Shown here: positions 23,673 through 35,305 of the stretch, one piece after another
Numbering within the stretch: the stretch's first letter is position 1
Layout: each line of letters begins with the position of its first letter
DNA from: Blasia pusilla
Taxonomy: Eukaryota; Marchantiophyta; Marchantiopsida; Blasiales
Length of the DNA stretch: 64,000 nucleotides
NCBI GenBank assembly: GCA_050084515.1
Contig: CM114275.1
Span: 11,408,001 to 11,472,000, forward strand
Reading direction: 5' to 3'
Notes under the pieces: generated by a model
What the model was told of the DNA's origin: nothing
The model's database searches: none
Seen by the model: the letters and a program-made list of their open reading frames with translations, nothing else
Translations under genes and position numbers: made by a program

Positions 23673-24010
23673 AGCCTATTCAAATGAATTGACGAAAATG
23701 TGGTAGAAAATCTTCCTAAGATATTGGAATACAATCTTAGATCATAAATGAATTATTGAGATATCAAATAATCCGAGAGAGCATTCACCCTTTAAATTTC
23801 ATTCCATTTGGATCTACATGTAAATCTTTCTTTTTACTAAATTCACATGAAAATTAAATTTGACTTTTCATTTTGGGGAAATGACCCTTTGGCCCTTACA
23901 ATATATCAAGAACCAAGAATGTAATTTGCGAACACAAATTAGCGTGGAAAGAATTTGGAAGAGGATAGGATCATGCCGAAAGAGAGAATATTAAAACACG
24001 GTCTCCTTGA
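23673..24010 (+). repeat. Degenerate second LTR copy
   Basis: It repeats LTR segments in the same order as the preceding LTR (GAATTGACGAAAATG, a TTGAGATATC block, GGGGAAATGACCCTTTGG, GAACCAAGAATG). It is AT-shifted and begins partway into the LTR. A tandem LTR remnant or the 5' LTR of a lost third element are both possible. Confidence 0.5.
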
Positions 24011-26249
24011 TAAACCACTTACCAAATTATGGTCTAGATCTTTACCCTGGATTCTGCAAGATCTGGAGTCTAAGTTTGGAAACTATGAAGACGTTAAGAA
24101 AGCAAGATATATCCCCCAACATACACATTAATACATGGCACATTACCAACAACAATTGTTTTGAAACGTTGTACCACACCTCCATGTCAGCAAGCACTCC
24201 CAGAACCTACAAACACTGTAATGTCAAATTCCCAAGACATAAAGGGAAGCAACCACCCATCGATTTCTTGGTTACTATTTGAGTCAAGAGAACAAGGCCA
24301 CCATAGAGCCTACTTCTCAGGCGTGGAACATGATATTAGGGGTGGGCATGGGATGGTTGTGGCAGGGACGTCTAATGTCATTCATTGAATAGCTTCAGTT
24401 CGAGTCATCTCCGTGTAAGGTCACAATGTAAAAAAGGGCTTATGATATATCAAAATTTGGAAGGGCACCCAAGTTACGATAGATTTGGGCCACAAATAAC
24501 ATGTTGTAATGAAGCTGGGCATTACAGCATGCTGTTTTCAGAGACAAAATTCGGTAGCTCAATGAGATGAGACTTGAAAGTCAACATAGAGTTCATCACA
24601 TCATTTATATCTATTATCTGCTGTATATCCCATTGGGTTCTTTCCCCACCGACATTGCCCAGAATGTCCAAAGATCAGGAATGATGATTTGTCAACTTGA
24701 AAACCTCCAGACCTAGGATAGGTATTGAGACACCGTGCTACCTGAAGAACAGGGACTCTGATGCCAAGGACCAGAATCGGTGTTTGAACCTCCTGTAGCC
24801 CATAGGTGAACCTACTAGGCAAGTGCACTTTCAGATCTCTCCATCCATTCTTCCTTGTAAAATGACATGCCTCATATAATATGCCACGGCAGAAAACGAT
24901 GAGACCTGACCTGACCCCAGCCTAACCACAGCAAGAAGAGTGTTGAATGCATGGGAACAGCTAATACTCTTGTCAACTTGGGATGACCACCTCCGAACAC
25001 GAGAAAAAAAAATTCAAATCATTTCAACATATGATCGACAAATTTTTTTTGAGAAAGACTAAAGACTCCGAATGAAGAAATAACGAACACCAGGCACACT
25101 TACATTGTGGTAACCCAAAAATTTTTCTTGGCTCCCACAGCTGCGGAAAGCAAGACTGGGAGTCAGAGGACCCAGGTCAGTTACCGATCAATTCATACTT
25201 ACCAAGAATCATGGCATCATAGATCCCACCGTCTGCAGGTGAGCTAGAATGTCAGAAAGTTTGATTACTCATATGATCTAGATATGGTCAACAAGCATCG
25301 CAAATCCCAAGGCCAGGTGAGTTCCCAGTCACTTCATCAATACCGAAAACGATGGCAATAACAGATGCTATCATCTGCACTCAAGCTAGAATTTTAAAAA
25401 GTTAGATTCCTCTTGTAAATTAGGTACAACAACAAAAATGCAAGAAGTGGGCCTCTCCGCTACATGCATTCCACTCTATTCAAATAGACCAAAGTAGTTG
25501 TCGTCCAGAACAGACGTAAGACATGCTGAGGTTCGAGATTCCGTCATATGATAGTATGGCATCGGACAACATGCTGAAGTTTAAGATTCTGTCATGATAG
25601 TATGACATCGGACAAGTCTTTGTCGAAGCGAGAGTAGTGCGGTAGCAGCAATACGACCTTTCTGTAGTCAGCATATTTCCTCACCAAACTCCGACAAACA
25701 AAGTCACAGAACAAGACGGAATTCAAAGTCTTACCGTGACAGCACCCAATGAAGGCATAATAAGCAAGAAAATTCCCAGCCGAAGACTGGATAGCTTAGG
25801 TAAAAACGGAAGACCTGAAGCGAAAATTAGAATTGAAGGAAATGTTTAACACAAACAAGGTATGTGCACGCGGAATAACGAACCATGTGTGTTGCACTAC
25901 TTAAATGCAACGAGTAAGAATCCAATTATCCGAGTGCGTCGCATACATGGCAAAAACTCCTCACGCAGCAGGAGAATGAATACTTTCACGAGAATGAAAA
26001 CTCAAGACGCTTACTGTGTTGAGGACCAAACGCATAAGAACTTGCACGCAGTACCAGGGGCACAAAACTACCGACGTACATGCAAGAGAAACAGGGAACA
26101 TTTCCTTCATAGTAAATAATCCCATTTATCCTGTAGGAACTGCCCTAATTGCCTAAAATTCCAGCATGGAAGGAGTGGTCTAATGTGATAGCCACAACCA
26201 CATCGCCATCACGACAAACTGCAACACAGTGTATTCTACAGCCCTGCAC
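24011..26249. other. No gene seen; flank of RPS16
   Basis: No recognisable domain on either strand. The part nearest 26249 should include the 3' untranslated region of RPS16, but I cannot place its end. A short tandem duplication at 25521-25616 is listed separately. Confidence 0.4.
25521..25616. repeat. 48-bp tandem duplication
   Basis: Two units start at 25521 and 25569 (ACATGCTGAGG / ACATGCTGAAG), each ending in GGCATCGGACA or GACATCGGACA. They differ by a few substitutions and a 2-bp indel. Confidence 0.8.
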
Positions 26250-26672
26250 TTAACGGTAGGACTTTTGGAACCTCGAACGGGCACCCCGTCCTCCGAACTT
26301 CTTCGGCTCACAACGACGAGGATCGGCCACGAGGAGAGTTCTATCATACCGGACAAGAAGGTCCTTAATCTCCTTCTTCGATTGCTCATCCACATACTTC
26401 TGGAAATAGGCAACTAATGCCTTAGCAATACTTTGCCTGATAGCATAGATTTGGGAAGTGTGACCCCCGCCCCTAACGCGGATGCGCATATCCACATTGG
26501 CAAACCTATGTCTCCCCAACAACAAAATGGGCTCAAACGCCTTGTACCTCAAAATTTCTGGCTCAACAAGCTCGATTGGGCATCCATTAATCTTGATCAG
26601 GCCACGGCCTTTCTTACAATACGTAACTGCGACGGCCGTCTTCTTTCGGCCGAAACATTGCACCGACTCCAT
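26250..26672 (-). CDS. RPS16: 40S ribosomal protein S16 (uS9)
   Basis: The 140-codon intronless frame encodes the complete eukaryotic uS9 protein of the small ribosomal subunit, which sits in the head and places its C-terminal tail near the P-site tRNA. Recognisable blocks are [16 protein letters not shown] at the start, [37 protein letters not shown], and the basic tail ending [11 protein letters not shown]. The frame is open for 20 more codons upstream, but Met at 26672 is chosen because the conserved protein begins [10 protein letters not shown]; other plant forms carry a few extra N-terminal residues. No stops or frameshifts are present and every conserved block is intact. A 5' UTR intron is possible but not shown. 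It is the only clearly functional gene in the window. Confidence 0.95.
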   Translation of the reverse strand: MESVQCFGRKKTAVAVTYCKKGRGLIKINGCPIELVEPEILRYKAFEPILLLGRHRFANVDMRIRVRGGGHTSQIYAIRQSIAKALVAYFQKYVDEQSKKEIKDLLVRYDRTLLVADPRRCEPKKFGGRGARSRFQKSYR

Positions 26673-26809
26673 CACCCTTGCTTTTTTTCTCTTGCGGCAG
26701 GGACAACACTCACCCTGTCGATGTCCTATCAATCGATCCTCTGCTCACTCCCGCTCATTCACCTCCCACCACGACCGAGGGCAAAGAGGGCTACACACGT
26801 CTACCAGGG

Positions 26810-26832
26810 ACGGCTTACCCTAACCCGAACTC
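26810..26832 (-). promoter_or_regulatory. Telobox-like motif upstream of RPS16
   Basis: The plus strand has TACCCTAACCCGAAC about 150 bp upstream of the RPS16 start codon. Plant ribosomal protein promoters commonly carry telo-box motifs (AAACCCTAA core). The match here is to the CCCTAA core only. Confidence 0.4.
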
Positions 26833-27063
26833 TGGAATCCCTCTTGGCGGGAAGGCATTTATTTACATGCCCTCTATTTTACGGTGTGAAGAATTTGCTA
26901 GTAAAATGTCCGTGCATCATTCATGCACCAGTATATAAAAAAAAAGTTTTATTTCAGTCAAAAGGATTTCAATATATGTTATATTTTGTGTTTAATCCCC
27001 TTCTTTATTTTATTTTTTATTATAATGTGGATGGATTTTTACTTTATTTTATTTTAGATGATG

Positions 27064-27423
27064 TTATGTATAATTAATCACGAGAGAAAATAGAATAGAC
27101 ACGTAAACTCTTATGGTTTGCAAAGTTTGACTTTGGTATTTATTAATAGTCATAACAAAAATTGGACCGATACGGAGTTGAAATCTATGTATACCCAATG
27201 GTAAACCAGAGTCAGATGCAATCAATAAGATATAAGGAATAAAAATTTGATCTCCAATACTCTTCCCTACGGTGATTTTAACATCTATGCAATCTTGCAT
27301 AAATCCAAGAATCACCAATCTTGTCCCATTTGTTTGTCCGTGTGATCCATTCATGTTTTGTAAGAACATGATTGGTGCATCAATCTTCAAACACAAACAA
27401 TGTGGAGGTAGCCTAGAAGGCAA
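27064..27423 (-). pseudogene. Helitron PIF1-like helicase C-terminal fragment
   Basis: The frame reads LPPHCLCLKIDAPIMFLQN, then NGTRLVILGF, GDQIFIPYILL, and FVMTINKYQSQTLQTIRVYV. This order matches the C-terminal part of the PIF1-type helicase in plant Helitron Rep/Hel proteins: LK.GAPVMLLRN, then NGTR, then IPR, then MTINKSQGQTL. Gly of the last motif is Ser here. Only this end of the helicase is present; no Rep domain or Helitron terminus (CTRR with a hairpin) was found nearby. It is a fragment, transcribed on the same strand as RPS16 and lying upstream of it. Confidence 0.8.
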
Positions 27424-27621
27424 GCTTGTTCAAAATTTTAGAGGGGGTATATATAGTGAACGTTAAGGTATATATGCTTCAGTAAACTGTAACAAAGGAT
27501 GTTATAATACTTTATTAAATGATCAATGGAATAATGTGGAAATTAGAAAGGATAAGTGCAAAATGACTATTACCTCTCTAGGAAATTGAGATATGACATC
27601 AGCGTTTATATCGCCAACATC

Positions 27622-28079
27622 TCTATCACGTCTTTTAGGATAGATGAACAAGATTTGGTAGAGAGCCATTGAGGGTGCTGGAGGATAGCCTCACGAGATC
27701 GAGGATGACCTACTAAGGCCACGAGTAACCTCAAAGAGTAGGTTTCCCCTTCGTTTTGGCTCATTCCATATAGAGAAACCTACTTTTTTTAGTAAGATTC
27801 CATATTTAGTATAGTTGACTTTCCACTTTGGGAAGTGGCCCTTGATCCGCTACAGCACATCAAGAGCCAAGGAGATAACCTACGAGCATAAGTTATTATG
27901 GAGAGTGTTTGGGAGAGGGAAGGGGATATACCTCCAAGAGAGAGAGAGAGAGAGAGAGAGAGCTTGAGAGCTTATTCTCTCTTTGTTGAAACTCTTGGCA
28001 TGAGGCAGCGTAGCTATGGTCCTCCTTGCCTTGTGTGTGTTATCCAAGCCTCTCATTAGGAGAGTGGGTTTGGTTTGAC

Positions 28080-28146
<67 letters not shown>

Positions 28147-28172
28147 TGTGCACATTGTGAGAGATCTACTTG
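27622..28172 (+). repeat. Ty3 LTR fragment with GA expansions
   Basis: It starts TATCACGTCTTTTAGGATAG and follows the LTR at 15161-15794 block by block (GGTTTCCCCTTCG, TTCCACTTTGGGAAG, GCCTTGTGTGTGT, CCTCTCATTAGGAG). Two positions where the other LTR has short GA runs are expanded here, at 27937-27961 and 28082-28140. Similarity ends near 28172. Confidence 0.75.
28082..28140. repeat. (GA)n microsatellite inside LTR
   Basis: About 29 GA units expanded from the GAGAGAGAG of the parent LTR (15597-15606). Serine/leucine open frames across it are artefacts. Confidence 0.95.
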
Positions 28173-29486
28173 ATTTACAAAGAGAGAATAAGATCTTGAG
28201 AGGGATACAATGGAAGAACTCGTTGCTTTCTTATTGTGATTGCAGGTTGGGGATTGTGTTACCCGTTGCATGACTCACAAGAGTGGTCATGAGAGCAAGA
28301 TCTGTCCATTTGGTATTTTTTCTTTGTAGATTTTTCGTACAAGAGAGTGAGGCGCGGAACCGCTACCCAAATTTTGGTAGGAATTGAGCATGGGGGTGGA
28401 TTTCTTCATGCGGGTCTTCTCAAGAGCACTATGTAGCTCTCTAGTTGCTATTATTACAACCTATGGAAGAAACGGTGCTTGATTCTGAGATGGAAGCAAA
28501 AAGTTATGGCTGATCTTGCAAACTGCCATAGCCAGATAATTTTTAAGGTAAAATTTCTTGAAACCCTAAACCAACCACCGTCGCCACCATTCAAGGTTGT
28601 TGCCATTGCCACCATTCAGGGCCACGTTTGGCCACCGCCGCCGAACTTGGTTGAGTCCGTGCGCGTCGTCGTCACTTGTGCACTCCCCGACTCCGACAAG
28701 GTGACCTTTTGATTCATTGGGTCAAATTTTTCGTCCGGTTGGGCGATGCTATGAGAGTTATAGCCGCTCAAGGATAATCGAGTACCGTGTCGTGACGCCC
28801 ATAGCCGCTACGCATCGCTGATTGCCGCACCGTTCCGCTTGTGGCTACACCATGTCGTCTTGATTGCGGAACCGCATTATGATTGTGGATCAAACCACAT
28901 GTTTCTGATAGAGGAGGGCATGTCGTTGACTATTGCATCCCATCACCGACTGCCATGTTGTTTTGTAGCGGTTCCGTATCGCTAGTACGACACCGTACTG
29001 TTGGACTCGCACAGCACATCGAAGGGGTTTGAGCATCATCAGTACCAAAGGAGTAAGACTTGCTAATTGGAGGAGTTTGTCTTCACGACCGAGTTTGGGT
29101 CGAGATTTGCAGGTGCTTAGGAGCACATCGATATTATTGTTTGGTTATCCACTGGTCTTTTGCCTACACGTGTGAGGGAATTTGGGGTATTGGGCAATTA
29201 TTTGGGATATTGGGTTTCGTGTAGATATTTAGAGCATCATTGATATATGAGTTAAGGGACATAGACCTATGTGGGATGTCCAAAGTTGAGGGTATGTTCT
29301 GTCAATAAAACGCTAGATCAGTCGATTTGCCACACCATGCCTCTTATTACCGCATAGTACACGTCTCTGTGAGAGGGAGTGTGGGTTGAGTGCCACATGT
29401 TTGGTTGAATGACTGAGGAATCGCTGGCGCGCTGGCGAAATTGAGAGTGATTGTGTGAGAGGGGGAACGAGGATCATCACAACGTC
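28173..29486 (+). other. Ty3-related leader, no gene
   Basis: The part from about 29000 to 29480 matches the Ty3 leader at 15795-16250 (GACTTGCTAATTGGAGGAG, a GTCCAAAGTTGAGGGTATG block, and the GGTTGAATGACTGAGG region). The part before it (28173-29000) is unrecognised and has a CG-rich stretch of short CCGTTCCGC-like words. Confidence 0.5.
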
Positions 29487-29830
29487 TGTCATATCTTTCA
29501 GGATAGATCGGCGAGATCTGATAGAGAGCCTTTGGAGGTACTGGAGGACAGCCTCAGGAGGTTGAGGATGACTTGATGAGGCCATAGGTAACCTGAGAGA
29601 GCATGTTTCCCTTTCGTTTCGACTCATTTGGAGCCATATTGAGAAACTTACTATTTCAAGTAAGTTACCGTTTATGATATAGTTTACTTTCCACTTTGGA
29701 AAGTGGCCCTTGACCAGCTATAGCTGGTCAAGAGCCAAGGAGGTGACCTGCAAGCATAGGTTACCGTGGAGAGGGCTTGGAAGAGGAAGGAGAAGTTCTC
29801 CACTTCATGGCTCATGGCAGTGCTCACACG
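29487..29830 (+). repeat. Ty3 LTR fragment
   Basis: It starts TGTCATATCTTTCAGGATAG and matches the first half of the LTR at 15161-15794. The block around 29715-29732 (CAGCTATAGCTGG) is a small inverted repeat not seen in the other copies. Confidence 0.7.
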
Positions 29831-30940
29831 GGCAAGAGCCATGCAGTTTGTTGTTTTTCATTGCTGATTTTTCGTACGTGAAAGTGGCGTGCAGAAGCGC
29901 TGCCTAATTTTTGTTAGCAATTAAGTATGGGTGCGGATTACCCCATTTGGGAGCTCTTGGGAGCACCATGTAGCCCTCTGGTTTTTTGTTGTGATAGGTT
30001 TTCAAATTTGATCAAGAGAAATCAACGCGGAAGTGCTACCGAATTTTTCCTAGGAGTGCAGATTGAAGGGTTGCTTGAAAGTCCCTGTCAGTTTTTAAGC
30101 AGATAAAATCAAATGGAAAAACCAATTGATGGTGTTGTAGATCAAGAAGCTGTGCAGGTTGTGGAAGAAATGGTGCGCAATTTGAACAATTGAGCACTAA
30201 GTTGTGAGAATTTCTGCGGGTCTGCCATAGCCACCGTATAAGGAAGGAACAAATTTTGAAATTCTTGGTAACTTCTTAGTTGAGGTAGAGAAATTAAAAA
30301 ATCTCTTAATATTATGGAAAGGACAAGTGAAACTTAGGAACTTGAGGTTAAAGTGAGTGCAAACTTTATTTAGTGGATGTTGACCCAATATTTATGGGGC
30401 TTAGTGGAGTATAAGCCAAATGTAAGTAATTTTAGTGAGTTGACCCTTAGTTTAAGGAGTTAGTGGAGTGGGAAAAAACAAAAACATTGAATTTTTGAAT
30501 TAGATTAAAATAGGACTATATTTATCCATATGAAAGATATCATAATTACTATTGACTTTCACCGTCTATTCGGGTCGTCCTTGTTGCGTCCGTTGGCCGC
30601 CGTCGACAGCGTTCTTAACCGTTGTTGATTGGACGGTGAACTTTTTGGATTGATGGGGTCTAAGTTTGCATTCTGCTTTGTTATGGCATGAGGTGGTAAC
30701 CGCTTGACATCACGGCACGGTCCATCGATTGAGGACCGTGCCGTGATGCCCGTACTTGCAATGCATCGCGGATTCCCGCGTCGTGCGGCTCATGGCCACA
30801 CAACACCGTCTCGATCGCAGAGCTGCATCCTCATTAGAGTAGAGTGTGTGTTGCTATTGAGGAGGGTATGCCATTGAGTGCCGCATCCCATTACCGAGTG
30901 TCATGCCGATTGTAGCCTTTCCGTGCCGCTAGTGCCACAC
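29831..30940. other. No gene seen
   Basis: AT-rich with frequent stops. From 30690 onward short GC-rich words resemble the unrecognised stretch at 28760-28990, so both probably belong to the same Ty3-derived family. Confidence 0.4.
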
Positions 30941-32040
30941 CGTCCCGCTTGACCTGCACCGCACATCAAGGAGATTTGAGCATCGTCATTAGCAGAGGAG
31001 TACGACTTGTTGCTTGGAGGAGTTTGTCTTTACAAATGAGTTGGGGTTGAGATTTGCAGTTGCTGAGAAGCGACACAGACATTTATTCAAGTTACCCATT
31101 CAGATCTTTTGCCCTCCACGTGTTACGGATTTCCGGGTATTGGGTAGTTATTTGGGGATATTGGGTTTCGTGCTGATGCTGAGAGCATCGATGATCTATG
31201 GGTTAAGGGGGCATAGACCTGTGTGGGATGTCCACAGTTGACAGTATGTCCTGTCGATGAGATGATAGGATAGTAGTCGATTTGCTACACCACGCCGCTT
31301 GTTGCCGCACAACACACGTCTCAGTAAGAGAGTGTAGATTGAGTGCCGCATGTTTGAGATAAGTGATTGAGGGATAACTCGTGAGATTAAGAGTGATAAC
31401 GTAAGAGGAGCACGAGGGTCATCACGTTGTCCTTTTGAGATTTTGAGAGGCGAGGTGGTGGACCTGAGAGTAGCTCCAAAGGGTTTACTCGGAGTAGTGT
31501 GAGGTTCCGAGGTTCTCCACGTGACGAACCACCTCGACCTCCTTGTGTGTCGTCTTCACACAAGGGGGAGAGCATAGAGGATTTTTTTAGTGCATCAGTT
31601 GCGGCAACGTTGTTTTTGCTCTGAGGCAAAAGGGAGGCGAAGGGGTTGGATTCAAGGGAGTCGAAGGAGCCGATTAGGAAGGAGCAGCAGAAATTGTGTA
31701 AGGATCTAACGAGGTTGCGCATGTTCACATATAGTCGAGGCAACTGCGTTTGAGGGAGGTGAAGGAATTGCATTTGAGGGACTTGAAGGATAAGAGATTT
31801 CAAACGAGAAAGATTTGCACATTTTTTAGGTAGTTGCGTTCGAGGGCTTAGAAGCATCTACGTTTGAGGGAGTTGAAGGAGCAGAGAGGTCAAACTAGAA
31901 AGGTGAATTTGAAAGTAGCCACACACGGTCACAGTAGGAGGGCAGCAAGAGGTCATCACTTCGGGAGTTGCAGCATTCGAGAGTAGATATAGATTATGGT
32001 TTGAGCAAGGTGCTCTCAATCAAACTGCCGTGATAGCTAC
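30941..32040 (+). other. Ty3-related leader plus GA-rich tail, no intact gene
   Basis: 30941-31580 matches the Ty3 leader at 15795-16430 (ATCAAGGAGATTTGAGCATC, the GGTATTGGGTAGTTA block, and a CCTCGACCTCCTTGTGTGTCG end). 31600-31900 holds imperfect internal repeats of TTGAGGGA.TTGAAGGA type that translate as charged leucine-rich heptads. I do not recognise a protein. Confidence 0.45.
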
Positions 32041-33035
32041 AATTGCAAGAGTGGATCATCCTGATCGACTTGCATGACCAACCGAGCCTTAGGGGTCAAG
32101 TTACAAGCTAGGGCAATAGAGCTGATTCTCAATATGTTGGGTTGATTATCGGTATATTTTTCCCCAATTCTAGTAATTCACAAAAGCTATTGATAGGAAA
32201 TCCATAACGACATGCTTCGATTTTGTCTGATTTTAGTGCTTTAAGGGGCCATTGTGAAAACCTGCTAGAACGCAAGGCAAATAGTGGTGTGGATAGACTC
32301 TTTAGGATTCAATTAATCTTTCTTTGGTGGACTACATGTAACTGAATTATGGCATCCGTGAATGTGTTCCCTTAAACCTTTTCTTGAATATCGACAATGT
32401 CGTTATATTTCGTAATTAGATGGTTCATAAAACCTTAAATTTTGGGAGTAGAGGCTTCTCTTGGATGTTAGATTCAGTGCAATTATAATCTATGAATACC
32501 TTCATGCCTTGTTTGTCTATAATCTTTCTCAATTTTAGTTTATGGGAAATGGCTAGCAAAAAAATGAACTTAAATCATTGCCAGAGCCAATACCGCTTGC
32601 AATCGGATTGAGGACATTGTTTTACACCTTTACATTCAGATTTAGAAGCAAATGGAAACTTATCTGGATCCATTGGGGGACCTAGTCAAATTTTGAAACC
32701 GTGATCAAATTTAGTCGCCCAACCAATTTTTCGTTCTTGACATGGTGGGCGGTAGGTAAGGCATTGAAAGGTGAACTTCTACCATTCAATGAGTGGAATT
32801 GTATAGCATTGTAATTAAATAGATCTTTGAAGATCAAGAGGCTACTACTCTCTACAAATTTTCTTACATGGACTAGGATGAATCTCATGACCCTGCATGT
32901 TTGTGTACGTGCGCGACCTGTTCTCGCCCCAACCTATCACCAACAATAGTTGGATGTAGGGCACTTAAGAGATTTACACATCATGCCATAGAATGGCATG
33001 GTGAGCAAAAGACGAAGATGGCATAAGGCACCCAC
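32041..33035. other. No gene seen
   Basis: AT-rich, stops in all frames, no repeat partner noticed elsewhere in the window. Confidence 0.4.
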
Positions 33036-33890
33036 TTGCCAATAAAGATGGAATACATCACTCTCACACACTCAAATCCGACAATGAAATTACTGACTCT
33101 TGATGAATGTGTGGCAGGGTTCCAGGGTTTTAGTAGCGATCACTATAGTTGTAGGGTACATCCGGTAGGCGGTAGGGTGGCTATGAGCATACCAAGTACT
33201 AAATTCTTGGATATAGGGCAGTTTAGAGAGTTACAAATCTGGTTTAGGGGTCTGGAAAATGTTGTTCATCCATGTATCCATCCACGTAGATACGTGGGTG
33301 AACAACATTTTCCATTGCAATGGAGACCTTGATTTCTACTTGAAGGATGTAATCTGTAAATGTCGACATGGCCACAACGAGTCTTACCTAGCAGATTGGA
33401 TTGTGTTGGGGATCCCCTTAGGTGTATCCACTGCTTCCACATTGATGCAGATAGGATTGGTTATCCAATAGAGTTCTTGCCTAAGGCAAGAAAACTTGGT
33501 GGTCATGTGTGGCTGGATTGTTACTTCTAGAAAAAATGGAAAACATAATCCATAGTGGTTTCTGAAGATCAGGATTCATACAAATCTATCCTTATCCGAG
33601 ACATCAAAGAGGCCTTCAATGGGGCAGAGAAAAACTATATAGCCAAGGTTAATTGTTCACTGAAATTGAAAAGGAGGGTTTTGCTAGGGGATTCCACAAG
33701 ATCACCGCCGTGGGTGCTTGGGTTGACACCGAAAAAAAATTACCAGATTGAGAAAATTGACATTCATGAACGCACAGACGGGTTTACTCCTCCCACGACA
33801 TTGGACTTGTCAGAGGTTATCAATTCCATGGCCGTCATGATGCTTGCAAGTAAGGTTCAAAAACCATTTCCTATTTTGCATGTTGTATAG
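33036..33890 (+). pseudogene. Unrecognised coding remnant 1
   Basis: Two plus-strand frames (33036-33332 and 33555-33890) are longer than the local background and may be pieces of one gene. The first contains a C-x-V-H-P segment and the second ends in a plausible helix (LDLSEVINSMAVMMLAS) at a possible GTAAGG donor near 33850. Between them another frame has CKCRHGHNESYLADW. An inverted repeat lies at about 33260-33316 (AAATGTTGTTCA... and GTGAACAACATTT). I do not recognise a family. Possibly transposon-derived, given the surroundings. Confidence 0.3.
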
Positions 33891-34560
33891 AGTCTTTTAT
33901 TTGTGAATAAAGTTCAGTGTCCCTAACTATATAGTATGAGTTTTTTTCAATCAGGTTCTTCAAGAGGAAAATCAGACTCAAGTAGTAACAAGTGCCGAGA
34001 GAGAATTTAAATTGATTCATACGTGCAAGCTAGAGTAGGCGGTTATCACAAGGCAACTACAGGGTTGCCTCACAATAAAATTTAGTCTAGTCCTTTCATT
34101 CCTTTACTAGCTCTTGATCATGTTTGCTTCCTTGTTTAAGATCCATCTTGGTACGTCCTAAGGATGTATCTCACCAATCAGCCCCATCTTTTTCCGCTCC
34201 CGTAGAGAGTGGAAATATTTCTATTACAATGCATAGCAGGACCAATAGGTTTGCCTAAGTCTTAATTGCATTGAATATGCACGCACAACTGAAGTCTTCA
34301 ACTTGCACCTACGCAATCATTGCTTGCCGCCAATCCCTCGTAATTCTTGACTTCCGGCTAAAAAGAAAGGGAAGAAAGAGGACGAGCAGGAGGTCGACAC
34401 ACTAAGCGATGATGATGGTATTCATGAGGGTTTGTAACTCTAGATGATTGGCTTCTGTCATATGCATGTTAGACCAAATGCATATTGGATATAAGTAGTG
34501 GCTAATGGCTTTTATCAATAGGGCATTGTATGTGTCTTCCACAATGTTCGTGTTCTTTAC

Positions 34561-35305
34561 ATGGGGCAAAACACCAAGCATCCTTCGGCAGCAAACCTCC
34601 GTGTGAAGGGAACCTTACAAAAGAGATGGTTAGCCCGGCGAAGGCATAAGAAGGACTTGATCTATATGAAGGCTCAAAAGCATGCTCGGTTGGCTGTTGG
34701 AGTGCTTTGGGATATCCCTCCACAACAAGACCTTGTCCTTATTTTGGAGGGGCAGGTAATATCCCAAGGCAAGCTTACCCCATGGTCTTGCTTAGCTAAT
34801 GAATCCCACTTTGGTGAGATTCAACACCTTTTGTTGTTTGCCTTGCATAAACTCATTGTAGTCTTGGATTGGATCAAGGCAGCAAAATTCTTACTCCCTT
34901 TGTCCCCCCACCCTCCCCCATAGTGGACTCGACCGAGACATGTATTGGCGGTTAAAATCTGCCATTGCCCACATGTTAGTAGTGTGGACTCCCAACCAGA
35001 CTTCCACGGATTTGTGGGAGGCAGGGTTGGAGATCAAAGAGACTATGGTAGACGCTGCACTTGGATTTTTGGATGTCATGGGCTGCATTCAACGACACCA
35101 TGCTTTCTTATGCGAGTCATTTTGGAGGCCTCAATTTGAGAGTGTGTACAAGGTGTGGAAGTCTACTCATAAAATGATCATTCTTCAGCGACTCAGAACA
35201 GCCATAAAGAAAATGTACAAAGAGGGCATGGGCCTCTCTATCAAGGAGGTAGTACTTAAGGTATGGGGACTTGTATCTCGTAGATGCAAATACAAAAAGG
35301 TGTGA
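34561..35305 (+). pseudogene. Unrecognised coding remnant 2
   Basis: Two adjoining plus-strand frames (34561-34923 and 34940-35305; 120 and 121 residues) are separated by 16 bp and in different frames, as if one frame had shifted. The first is basic (RWLARRRHKKD), then hydrophobic. The second looks helical throughout (LWEAGLEIKETMVDAALGFL, then MIILQRLRTAIKKMYKEG). The composition is protein-like, but I recognise no family. Could be the continuation of 33036-33890. Confidence 0.3.

Noticed and set aside
31600-31900. Leucine-rich-repeat protein
   Set aside because: The heptad-like leucines come from an imperfect nucleotide repeat (TTGAGGGA.TTGAAGGA) with stops. The LRR consensus is absent.
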